Origin: JBQTKD01 sp052386455
GTDB lineage: Bacteria; Actinomycetota; Actinomycetes; Sporichthyales; Sporichthyaceae
DNA length: 20,779 nt
Assembly (NCBI GenBank): GCA_052386455.1
Contig: JBQTKD010000149.1
Coordinates: forward strand, 1-20,779
Direction: 5' to 3'
Under the pieces are notes generated by a model. The model did no database searches, had not been told where the DNA came from, and saw only the letters and a program-made list of their open reading frames with translations. Shown here piece by piece: positions 8,401 to 14,982 of this stretch (positions are counted from its first letter, which is position 1; every line of letters starts with the position of its first letter). The position numbers and the translations under genes are program-made.

Positions 8401-10274
8401 CGGACCGCCATCGTGGCGCCCTCGAACGCCTCGCGAATCGACGCGACCGAATCGGTGCCCGGATCGGTGCGCAGCCCGAAGTCGTAGATCCAGGTGGGTG
8501 CGACGCCGTCGACGTCGATGCGATACGGCTGCTCGTCGGTGACCTCCACCCCGAAGTGCGCAAGGACAGGCATGATCTCGGACAGCGACATCGCCTCGCC
8601 ACGGCGGTAGATCGTGAACCGCGGCAGGTCGGTCTCGACGCCCCGCGGCTGATAGAGGCGCACCGACAGTCCGGAGTCGGCCGGAAGCTTCTCGATCCGC
8701 GTCAGGTCGTCGACGGCGGCGCGGGCGGAGTTCGCCTCTCGATACCCCGCGGGGAACGCCTCGGCGTAACGGGCCGTCAGCTCGGCGGCGGTGCGGGCGT
8801 CGTAGCGTTCGTCGAGCGCCGCTGCGAGATCCTCGCGCCACGTCCTGGTGGCCTCCACCAACTGCGCCTCGAGGGCGGCGGCGTCGATCGGCCGGCGCTG
8901 CTCGGCGGGCAGGTCGGGATCGACTCGGACGATGAAGTGCAGGCGGGCGAGCACGGACTCGGTGACTCGCGACGTGTGCTCGACGTTCACGCCGTGCAGT
9001 TCGCGCGACAGCACCTCCTGGATCCGCAGCCGAGTTTCGGTGTTGTACCGATCCCTGGGGAGATAGACCAGCGCGGACACGTAGCGGCCGTACTCGTCGG
9101 GCCGCAGGAACAGCCGCAGCCGCCGGCGCTCCTTGAGGTGCAGTACCGCGAGCAGGATCTCGGCGAGCTCGGCGACCTCGGTGTCGAACAGTTCGTCGCG
9201 CGGGTAGGTCTCCACCGCCTCGAGCAGGTCGCGGCCGGAGTAGCTCGCCGGCGCGAACCCGGTGAGTTCGAAGAGCTGGTCCACCTTGGCGCGCAGCACC
9301 GGGATGCGCAGCACGCTCTCGGAGTACGCGGAACGACTGAAGAGGCCGAGGAAGCGGCGCTCGCCGATTACCTTGCCGGCCGCGTCGAACCGCTTAACGC
9401 CGATGAAGTCGAGGTAGCCCGGCCGATGCACGGTCGAGCGCGACGTGGACTTGGTGACGATCAGCGGTCGGCGGTCGTGTGCGCGGGCCCGTGCCGCCGC
9501 CGGCAGCGCGTCGAAGGAGGCGGACAGCCCGCTGTCCCCGCGCAGGATCCCGAGCCCGCTGCCGGGAACGCCGCGCAGCTCCGGTCGGTCGGGCCCGGAC
9601 TCCAGGCGGTACTCGCGGTGCCCGAGGAACGTGAAGTGGTTGTCGGCGAGCCAGTGCAGGAGGTGCCAGGTCTCGGCCAGCTCCGGTTCGGTGCCGCGGC
9701 CGGGCATGTTGCCGCCGAGCAGGTCGTCGGCAGCGCGCAGCGCGGCCTCGCCCATCTTCTGCCAGTCCTCGACGGCGTCCCGCACGTCGCCGAGCACCCG
9801 GCGCAGGTCGGCGCAGATGCCCTCGGCTTCGGAGTCGACGAGCCGTTCCACCTCGACGTGAATCCACGACTCCCGGGTGTCCTCGTGGCTGGGCGCCGCG
9901 GGGTCGGCCGCGCCGAGCAGCCGCCCGACGATGTCGCGCCGGACCACGGGCTGCGGGTGCACCACGAGGTCGATGGCGCGGTCGGTGCGAGTGAGCTCGG
10001 CGGTCACCGAGTCCACCAGGAACGGCATGTCGTCGGTGACGACCTCGACCACGGTGCGGCCCTGTGCCGACCAGCCGTGCGTGTCGGTGAGCGGGGTGAA
10101 CACCCGCACCCGCGCAGTTCCCTGGGCGCGGTTCTCGGCCAGTTCGAGGTGCGAGCGCACGGCCCCGTCGAGGTCCTCGGGCTTGCGGTCGGCGAGCTCC
10201 TCGGCCGCGACGTGCTTCCAGTACGCCTCGCGCAGTCGGGCGAACTGACCGGCGTCGTTGATGGGCACAGGCAT
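5445..10274 (-). CDS. gdh: NAD-specific glutamate dehydrogenase, large (~180 kDa) class
   Basis: 1609 residues, matching the L_180-type NAD-glutamate dehydrogenases of actinobacteria. It converts glutamate to 2-oxoglutarate and ammonium. The long N-terminal part carries regulatory ACT-like domains in the family. The catalytic centre is visible at RGGLRWSDR (799-807) and KNSVIVPVGAKGGF (Lys835), and the dinucleotide-binding loop at GEGGNLGCTQ (from 1133), followed by NTDAIDNSAGVDTSDHEVNI. In mycobacteria the homologue is inhibited by the FHA protein GarA; no GarA gene is in this window. I chose the ATG at 10274, 2 nt after the TAG of kynA. An ATG at 10304 inside kynA would add 10 residues. The family call is certain; the exact start is less so. 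Confidence 0.95.
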   Translation of the reverse strand: MPVPINDAGQFARLREAYWKHVAAEELADRKPEDLDGAVRSHLELAENRAQGTARVRVFTPLTDTHGWSAQGRTVVEVVTDDMPFLVDSVTAELTRTDRAIDLVVHPQPVVRRDIVGRLLGAADPAAPSHEDTRESWIHVEVERLVDSEAEGICADLRRVLGDVRDAVEDWQKMGEAALRAADDLLGGNMPGRGTEPELAETWHLLHWLADNHFTFLGHREYRLESGPDRPELRGVPGSGLGILRGDSGLSASFDALPAAARARAHDRRPLIVTKSTSRSTVHRPGYLDFIGVKRFDAAGKVIGERRFLGLFSRSAYSESVLRIPVLRAKVDQLFELTGFAPASYSGRDLLEAVETYPRDELFDTEVAELAEILLAVLHLKERRRLRLFLRPDEYGRYVSALVYLPRDRYNTETRLRIQEVLSRELHGVNVEHTSRVTESVLARLHFIVRVDPDLPAEQRRPIDAAALEAQLVEATRTWREDLAAALDERYDARTAAELTARYAEAFPAGYREANSARAAVDDLTRIEKLPADSGLSVRLYQPRGVETDLPRFTIYRRGEAMSLSEIMPVLAHFGVEVTDEQPYRIDVDGVAPTWIYDFGLRTDPGTDSVASIREAFEGATMAVRAGVAESDGLHRLVLRAGLTWSQIAVLRAYTKYLRQAGIAFSQEYIENVLTADADIARMLVRLFEARFDPALGAADAPERVEVVEALQSDIRAALDSVASLDADRILRSLLTLIQATLRTNHWVPGVGTDPRRALAFKLDPQRIPDLPAPRPAFEIWVYSPDVEGVHLRFGPVARGGLRWSDRREDFRTEILGLVKAQMVKNSVIVPVGAKGGFVVKRPPAPTGSATVTPTDADRDAYAAEGVVCYRSFINALLDVTDNLINRQAIPAPHVVRHDPDDSYLVVAADKGTARFSDIANEISLARGFWLGDAFASGGSVGYDHKAMGITARGAWESVKRHFRERGIDCQAEDFTCVGVGDMSGDVFGNGMLLSRHIRLVAAFDHRHIFLDPTPDAATSFVERERMFALPRSSWANYDASLISAGGGVHPRSAKSIPITPEVRTALGLAEDTTALTPAELMRAILLAPVDLLWNGGIGTYVKASTETNAECGDKANDAIRVDGAALRAACVGEGGNLGCTQRGRIEYARAGGRINTDAIDNSAGVDTSDHEVNIKILLDAAVVGGDLDPGERTTLLASMTDEVAALVLRDNYAQNVALSNSVAQAPALLHAHRRLIVALGAEGLLDREVEFLPNEAELNNRAAAGLGLTGPELAVVLAWTKIALDREVLASDLPESPALVDDLAKYFPTALRERFSARIASHPLHREILTTSVVNEVVNEAGITFVHRVREETAATAVDIVRAWLVARDVFALDGFRADVAALDNVVSADVQRQLRLGARRLAERATRWLLQKRRPPLDIDGELWVFAGPVAEVISSIPALVRGSDAAALTEARASLRAAGVPAEVADRAAAMDVAFAALDIVEVARTGGFSPAEVAEVYFLLGDRLGIADLLSRINALPRDDRWKSMARASLREDLFAAHASLTADVLAAGSGDAESRLAAWRQAAAGSVERAERMFGELLAGGTEDLATVSVAMRTFRGLLSAPRS

Positions 10275-10276
10275 GC

Positions 10277-11077
10277 CTACAGCTCGTCTCTGAGCGTCCA
10301 TAGGTGAGGGAAGTACCGCAGCGGCAGTCTTCCACGCAGGTACGGACCGCCCGAGGAGCCGCCGGTGCCCGATCGAGTGCCGATCTGGCGCTCCACCATG
10401 ACCACGTGCCGGGACCGCCACAGCCAGGCGTTGGCGTCGTGGTCGAGCAGCGCCTCGGCCAGGTCCCACTCCTCGCCGTACGCGTCCCGATCTCGGGCGA
10501 CCGCCAGCAGGGAGGCGGTGAGTTGCCCGTCGTCGACGGGTAGCTCGCGCGCCGCGAGCACCTGCAGGTAGGCGTCCCACAGGGTGGGCTCCTCGAGGCG
10601 ACGCTCGAGCCGGGAACGCTCGACGTCCGTGAGTCCGACGAACCGCTCGAGGTACTCGGGGTCCTTCGCGCCCGAGAGGAACTCGATCTCCCGGAACTGC
10701 ACGGATTGAAATCCGCTGGCGGGTGCCAGCCGCTGCCGGAAGATCCCGAAGTCCTGTGGCGTCATCGTTTCGAGCACGTCGACCTGGGCGATCAGGACGC
10801 GTTCGATGGTGGCCACGCGATCGAGCAGCTGGCGGGCCAGCCACAACCGGCCCCGGAACATGGCTTCGCGCGTGGCCTCCAGCTCGTGCAGCATCTGCTG
10901 GAACCACAGCTCGTAGACCTGGTGGATGGTGATGAACAGCAGCTCGTCGTGGGCGGGGGGCTCGGAGAGCTGATGTTGCGTCGCGAGCAGCGCCGGAAGT
11001 TGCAAGTAGGACCCGTAGGTCAACCGGGCGCCCTCTTCGCCGAAGGAGCGGGACGTGGCCTCGGTCACGTTCGGCAC
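10277..11077 (-). CDS. kynA: Tryptophan 2,3-dioxygenase
   Basis: About 266 residues. It is a cytoplasmic haem enzyme that oxidises tryptophan to N-formylkynurenine, the first step of the kynurenine pathway. Diagnostic segments are YGSYLQLPALLATQHQLS, the haem-pocket motif LLFITIHQVYELWFQQMLHE (its His is near residue 52), and the C-terminal SRHVVMVERQIGTRSG with the haem-ligand His, followed by TGGSSG, the substrate-binding loop. The start is uncertain: GTG codons at 11110, 11077 and 11068 are all in frame, none with a good ribosome-binding site. 11077 gives the usual short N-terminus. No kynureninase or formamidase gene is in the window. The stop is 2 nt from the gdh ATG, so the two are almost surely one operon. 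Confidence 0.93.
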   Translation of the reverse strand: MPNVTEATSRSFGEEGARLTYGSYLQLPALLATQHQLSEPPAHDELLFITIHQVYELWFQQMLHELEATREAMFRGRLWLARQLLDRVATIERVLIAQVDVLETMTPQDFGIFRQRLAPASGFQSVQFREIEFLSGAKDPEYLERFVGLTDVERSRLERRLEEPTLWDAYLQVLAARELPVDDGQLTASLLAVARDRDAYGEEWDLAEALLDHDANAWLWRSRHVVMVERQIGTRSGTGGSSGGPYLRGRLPLRYFPHLWTLRDEL

Positions 11078-11126
11078 CCTAGCGGCCGCCGCATCGCGGG
11101 CGGGGCCCACTCCGATGGGTCGTGCA

Positions 11127-11160
11127 ACGATTACGCGTCGTTAGTACTGTTCGTAATCAT
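11127..11160. promoter_or_regulatory. Inverted repeat upstream of kynA: operator candidate
   Basis: ACGATTACG at 11127-11135 and CGTAATCAT at 11152-11160 are 9-bp arms with 8 matches, separated by 16 nt. They sit 16-85 bases from the possible kynA starts, in a notably AT-richer patch between two divergent genes. TTGACA follows directly at 11161-11166 on the plus strand, but I see no good -10 box at the right spacing. A repressor or activator site for kynA-gdh is plausible. Confidence 0.35.
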
Positions 11161-11224
11161 TTGACACATACCCGAACGCACGGGGAAGCAGGTGCGCCAA
11201 CAGTCGGTTCGATCACTCTGAGCT

Positions 11225-11244
11225 GGGACGTAGGTCCCTTTTTT
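11225..11244 (+). terminator. Perfect hairpin with T-tract in the leader of the LPXTG gene
   Basis: GGGAC-GTAG-GTCCC is followed immediately by TTTTTT. The stem is only 5 bp, but a T6 run is rare in this GC-rich DNA. It lies ~80 nt before the ATG of the LPXTG gene. It could be an attenuator or a weak terminator. The same 14-bp sequence also resembles a response-regulator palindrome (DevR/DosR sites have GGGAC and GTCCC arms with a 4-bp centre). The two readings cannot be separated from sequence alone. Confidence 0.35.
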
Positions 11245-11325
11245 GCGTTCCTGCATGGCCTTGTGCGGAAATCTTGCGGCACACTCTCCGCGATCGCCTA
11301 ACCGGCCCACCTTGGAGTCTCCTTG

Positions 11326-12908
11326 ATGAACCGCACGCCCCACGGCCGTCACCGCCGCATCAAGCCGACGAGTCCGGTCGTACGTACCGGCGTTGCCGCC
11401 GGTACCGCCGCGGCCGCCGTGCTCGCCGCTGGAGCGGGGGCCGGTGCTGCCGTCGCCGACACCGGAAAGTCCGGCGACGGGCGCGCAACCTCCTTCGACG
11501 GGAACGTCACTCCTGTGGAACGGGCAAATTCGGGGGCGGGGTTGGCGGCGAGGAGTACGGCGACGACCAGGGCCAGAACCCATCCCTCGTCGTCGAGTAC
11601 TCCGGCAAAGCCGGCGAGACGTTTCTGAACATCACGAAGGTGAAGTCCGGCTTCGAGGTTGTCGCCGTCTTCGTCAAGGGCGGCAAGAACGGCTACAACC
11701 GCTACGACGTGGGTACCCCCAAGGGCCTGCCCGCGGCTCCGCCCTGGACCAAGCTGCACGCCCCGCTGAACACCGACAAGCCCGCCGCGATCAGCCACTT
11801 CCTGATCTGCGCGAACGAGTCGTCCGCCAGCGCGGCCGCGGAGAAGGCCGCGAAGGAGGCGGCCGAGGCCGCCGCCGCTGCGGAGAAGGCGGAGAAGGAA
11901 GCCAAGGAGGCCGCTGCCGCCGCCGAGAAGGCCGCGAAGGACAAGGCCGACAAGGAAGCCAAGGAGAAGGCGGAGAAGGAGGCCGCCGAGGCCAAGGCCG
12001 CCGCCGAAAAGGCCGAGAAGGAAGCGGCCGAGGCGAAGGCCGCCGCCGAGAAGGCGGAGAAGGAAGCCGCCGATCGAGCCAAGGAAGCCAAGGACAAGGA
12101 AGAGAAGGAAAAGGCGGAGAAGGCCGCGAAGGAGGCGGCCGAGGCCGCCGCCGCTGCCGAGAAGGCGGAGAAGGAAGCCAAGGAGGCCGCCGACGCCGCC
12201 GAGAAGGCCGCCAAGGACACGGCCGACAAGGACGCCGCCGACAAGGCCGAGAAGGAGGCCAGGGAGGCCAAGGAGGCGGCCGACAAGGCCGAGAAGGAAG
12301 CCAAGGAAGCCGCCGCGGCTGCCGGCGCCAACAACGGCAAGGACCCCAAGTCCGACGACAACGAGTGCGACAACGACAACGGGTCGGGCAACGGCGACGG
12401 CAACGGCAACAGCCAGGGCAATGGCCAGGGCAACGGCGACGGTCAGGGCAACGGCAACGGCAACGGCAACGGCCAGGGCGACGACAACTGCGACGAGGAA
12501 GCGGGCACTCCGACTCCGACCGGCGGGGGCTCGACTCCCGGTAACGAGGGCGGCAGCGGCTCCGGCGGCGAGGAGACCGGTGGCGAGGAGACCGGCGGCG
12601 AAGAGACCGGTGGCGAGGAGACCGGCGGCGAAGAGGCGGGCGGCGAAGAGGCGGGCGGCGAGGAGGCCGGCGGCGAAGAGGTCGGCGAGCAGGCTCCGCC
12701 CCCGTCCACGAGCGGCACCGAGGACCCGGACGACGACGGCGACGTCAAGGGCGTCAACGCCGCGCCGCCCAAGAAGCACAACCTGCCCAAGACCGGTGGC
12801 GGCGAGGCGGGCGCGCTCGCGGCTCTCGGTTCGCTGCTCGTCGGCGCGGGCGCGCTGATGGTGCGGTCCAGCGGGGGCGGCACCGGCCGCCACCGTCGCC
12901 GCGGCTAG
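11326..12908 (+). CDS. LPXTG-anchored surface protein with coiled-coil stalk; frameshifted
   Basis: Intact, this would be a ~527-residue sortase substrate. The order is: Arg-rich signal peptide (MNRTPHGRHRR, hydrophobic core, cleavage near AVA-DTG, residue ~44); a small domain bounded by two Cys and containing VAVFVKGGKNGYNRYDVG; a ~170-residue Ala/Glu/Lys stalk predicted as coiled coil or single helix; an Asn/Gly/Asp linker with two Cys; eight GGEEx repeats; LPKTG at 12783-12797, a hydrophobic helix and an Arg-rich tail. The ATG at 11326 has GGAG 8 nt upstream. The signal peptide is in one frame and everything from about the Cys codon at 11514 on is in another. One base is effectively missing between ~11480 and 11514. 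This may be a sequencing error, a real mutation or phase variation. It likely forms a cell-wall-attached extended stalk; its binding partner is unknown. Confidence 0.75.
11820..12330 (+). repeat. Ala/Glu/Lys low-complexity stalk-coding region
   Basis: Degenerate repeats of GCC, GAG, AAG and GAA codons encode imperfect AEKAEKEAxEA units, including near-identical copies of KAAKEAAEAAAAAEKAEKEA. The segment has almost no Pro, Gly or aromatic residues, as expected for a long rigid helix or coiled coil. Such DNA is prone to length change by recombination. Confidence 0.8.
12564..12683 (+). repeat. Eight tandem 15-bp units encoding GGEEx
   Basis: Eight in-frame 15-bp units encode GGEET four times, then GGEEA three times, then GGEEV. 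Synonymous changes (GAG/GAA, GGT/GGC) show that the copies have drifted. The repeat lies just before the sortase motif, where flexible wall-spanning linkers usually sit. Confidence 0.9.
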
Positions 12909-12920
12909 ACCGAACGCACA

Positions 12921-12960
12921 CGAGGGGCACGAGCGCCGGCAAGGCCGCTCGTGCCCCTCG
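12921..12960 (+). terminator. Perfect 15-bp hairpin after the LPXTG gene
   Basis: CGAGGGGCACGAGCG pairs perfectly with CGCTCGTGCCCCTCG across a 10-nt loop. It begins 12 bases after the TAG of the surface protein and ends 15 bases before the prfB -10 box. It separates the two genes into distinct transcripts. Confidence 0.85.
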
Positions 12961-12975
12961 CGCTTCGCCGGCTTG

Positions 12976-12981
12976 TAGCCT
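12976..12981 (+). promoter_or_regulatory. Probable -10 box of leaderless prfB
   Basis: TAGCCT fits TANNNT and ends 6 nt before the GTG start at 12988. There is no ribosome-binding site in between. Transcription would begin at or next to the start codon. Confidence 0.5.
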
Positions 12982-12987
12982 TCGCGG

Positions 12988-14091
12988 GTGGCAGCACTGG
13001 ATCCCGCCGAAGCCCTCAAGGCCCTCGACAGCACGCTGAGCTCGGTCGAGCACGTCGTCGACCTCCCCAAGCTTCGTCGCGAACACGCCGAACTCGAGGA
13101 GCAGGCCGCCGCCCCGGACCTGTGGGACGACCAGGCGCGAGCGCAGCAGGTCACCAGCCGCATGTCCGCCGTGGCGGCCGACATCAATCGAGTCGAAAGC
13201 GTGCGCCGGCGCCTGGACGACCTCGAGGTGCTCTTCGAGCTCGCCGCCGAGGCCGACGACGCCGACACCCGGGCCGAGGCCGAGACCGAGCTCGCGGGGC
13301 TGACCAGGGAGATCGCGGCGCTGGAGGTTCGTACGCTGCTCAACGGCGAGTACGACGGCCGCGACGCGCTCGTCACGATCCGCGCCGAGGCGGGCGGGGT
13401 CGACGCTGCGGACTTCGCCGAGATGCTCATGCGGATGTACCTGCGCTGGGCCGAGCGCCACGGGTACGCCACCGAGGTCTACGACACCTCCTACGCCGAA
13501 GAGGCCGGCATCAAGTCGGCCACGTTCGTGGTCCATGCTCCACACGCCTACGGGACCCTGTCCGTCGAGCAGGGCACCCACCGCCTGGTGCGCATCTCTC
13601 CGTTCGACAACCAGGGCCGCCGGCAGACCTCCTTCGCGGCGGTCGAGGTCGTCCCGGTCACCGAGTCCACCGACCACGTCGACATCCCCGAGGACGAGAT
13701 TCGGGTCGACGTCTTTCGGTCCTCGGGCCCCGGCGGTCAAGGGGTCAACACCACCGACTCCGCCGTCCGCCTGACGCACCTGCCGACCAACATCGTGGTG
13801 TCCTGCCAGAACGAGCGCTCGCAGCTGCAGAACAAGGCCCGCGCCATGGAGGTTCTGCAGTCCAAGCTGCTCGAGGTTCGCCGCCGCGAGGAGCAGGCGA
13901 AGATCAACGCGCTCAAGGACGACTCGTCCGGGTCGTGGGGCAACCAGATGCGCTCCTACGTGGTGCACCCATACCAGATGGTGAAGGACCTGCGCACCGA
14001 GCACGAGGTCGGCAACCCGCAGGCCGTCTTCAACGGCGAGATCGACGACTTCATCGAGGCCGGAATCCGGTGGCGGCGCAGTGGGGCCTGA
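12988..14091 (+). CDS. prfB: Peptide chain release factor 2
   Basis: 367 residues. It recognises UGA and UAA stop codons on the ribosome and triggers peptide release. The codon-recognition motif SPF is at residues 204-206 (RISPFDNQGRRQTSF). The catalytic GGQ is at 249-251 within SSGPGGQGVNTTDSAVRLTH. SPF rather than PxT identifies it as RF2, not RF1. The frame is continuous, so the programmed +1 frameshift used for autoregulation in E. coli prfB is absent. The GTG at 12988 begins the standard N-terminal helix and sits just after a -10-like box, so the mRNA is probably leaderless. It is flanked by two related secreted-protein genes, an unusual setting. Confidence 0.97.
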   Translation: MAALDPAEALKALDSTLSSVEHVVDLPKLRREHAELEEQAAAPDLWDDQARAQQVTSRMSAVAADINRVESVRRRLDDLEVLFELAAEADDADTRAEAETELAGLTREIAALEVRTLLNGEYDGRDALVTIRAEAGGVDAADFAEMLMRMYLRWAERHGYATEVYDTSYAEEAGIKSATFVVHAPHAYGTLSVEQGTHRLVRISPFDNQGRRQTSFAAVEVVPVTESTDHVDIPEDEIRVDVFRSSGPGGQGVNTTDSAVRLTHLPTNIVVSCQNERSQLQNKARAMEVLQSKLLEVRRREEQAKINALKDDSSGSWGNQMRSYVVHPYQMVKDLRTEHEVGNPQAVFNGEIDDFIEAGIRWRRSGA

Positions 14092-14292
14092 TCGGGCGGC
14101 GGCGCCGCTCCCTCAACGGCGGCGGGAACTGCCCCTAGACTGGTGGAATCCGGATGGATGGCGGTCCCCGAAAGTTCGGTGACGCATAACCGTAACGCCG
14201 GGGGGCTCTTCCCCGATTTGTCCGTAGTCACACTATTCGTTGGCCTGCGTGCCGCTCCCGGTCGGCGCGCTCAGATGTTGGAGAGCAGTTAA
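14092..14292 (+). promoter_or_regulatory. Leader region with two competing hairpins
   Basis: This is the ~200-base gap before the small secreted protein. CCGAA-AG-TTCGG at 14168-14179 can form one stem. The overlapping GTTCGGT at 14174-14180 can instead pair with ACCGTAAC at 14189-14196, with one bulged T, closing a loop around GACGCATA. The two pairings exclude each other. A GGAGAG ribosome-binding site at 14280-14285 lies 7 nt before the ATG. I see no clear -35/-10 pair. Confidence 0.3.
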
Positions 14293-14886
14293 ATGATCAA
14301 ATCGAGCGGCTCCGTCCGCGTTGGAATCGTTGCAATCCTCAGCGCGGGCGGTCTGCTGGTCGGTGCCGCGGGCGCGATCGCGGCTGTGCCGACGACCGCG
14401 GACTCCCGGGCCCTGCCCCAGGAGGGCAAGGCCACGGACTGCAAGTCCGAGCGAGTCAAGGGCGAGGCGTTCGGCCTAGGCATCGACGGCGCCAAAGACC
14501 CGGCCGGCAAGATCAAGTCCGCGCGCGGCGCGGTCGGCAAGGACGCTGCGCTGGACATCACCGAGCAGGCCAGCGGCGGCTTCATCACCGCCGTCATCGT
14601 TCAGAACGCTGCCGGCTACAACGTCTACCGCGTGGGCTTCACCGCCAACACCTCGCTGACGAAGGCCCCGTACAAGGACCTCGTCGGCCCCACCGCGGAG
14701 GGCCAGAAGAAGCCGGGCGTCATCACCGGCTGGGCCGCGTGCGTTGCGGAGAAGGAAACGGACATCGGCGACACCCCCGACGGCGCCGAGGACGCGCCGC
14801 CGGTCGGCAACTCCACCACGATCACCCCGCGCGAGGTCTGCAACGCATACCCGCCGCCGCTGAACGTCTTCACTCCCTGCGTCTAA
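14293..14886 (+). CDS. Small secreted protein related to the LPXTG protein's N-terminal domain
   Basis: 197 residues with a clear signal peptide (Lys/Arg start, hydrophobic core to about residue 28, cleavage near AIA-AVP). The mature part has a Cys early (KATDCKSE), a segment FITAVIVQNAAGYNVYRVG, and a second Cys (GWAACVAE). The order and spacing match the domain of the upstream LPXTG protein (VAVFVKGGKNGYNRYDVG, then KPAAISHFLICAN). I infer a common domain, probably with a disulphide between the two Cys. There is no stalk and no sortase signal, so it should be released or held non-covalently. A third Cys pair sits at the very C-terminus (EVCNAYPPP, TPCV). Function unknown. Confidence 0.8.
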   Translation: MIKSSGSVRVGIVAILSAGGLLVGAAGAIAAVPTTADSRALPQEGKATDCKSERVKGEAFGLGIDGAKDPAGKIKSARGAVGKDAALDITEQASGGFITAVIVQNAAGYNVYRVGFTANTSLTKAPYKDLVGPTAEGQKKPGVITGWAACVAEKETDIGDTPDGAEDAPPVGNSTTITPREVCNAYPPPLNVFTPCV

Positions 14887-14968
14887 CGCTCCCCGAACGG
14901 ACAGCGCCGCCGGCGATTTCGCCGGCGGCGCACCGTCGTTTTCGCCCGCCCGGGGGCCTGGGCGCGCC

Positions 14969-14974
14969 TACCAT
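14969..14974 (+). promoter_or_regulatory. Probable -10 box of leaderless ftsE
   Basis: TACCAT fits TANNNT and ends 8 nt before the ATG at 14983, with no ribosome-binding site in between. Confidence 0.5.
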
Positions 14975-14982
14975 CGACAGCG

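Noticed and set aside
4927..8841. Very long Arg-rich open frame on the minus strand overlapping gdh and the SRPBCC gene
   Set aside because: It is an alternate frame of gdh. The translation is Arg/Gly/Ala noise until it joins the true SRPBCC frame at 5391.
5394..10307. Two long plus-strand open frames (722 and 908 residues) opposite gdh
   Set aside because: They are antisense shadows caused by high GC; no motif, start site or coding pattern of their own, whereas gdh is certain.
12988..13100. Programmed frameshift in prfB as in E. coli
   Set aside because: The reading frame is continuous from GTG to stop with no in-frame UGA near the start.
11349..13472. Long minus-strand open frame opposite the LPXTG gene and prfB
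   Set aside because: It is the mirror of the Ala/Glu/Lys and GGEEx codons (Leu/Gly/Ser runs) and covers prfB, so it is not a gene.
14161..14200. c-di-GMP (GEMM-I) riboswitch
   Set aside because: Only GAAA-loop and GACGCA fragments match; the essential 5' half is missing. Kept as a general leader-structure finding instead.
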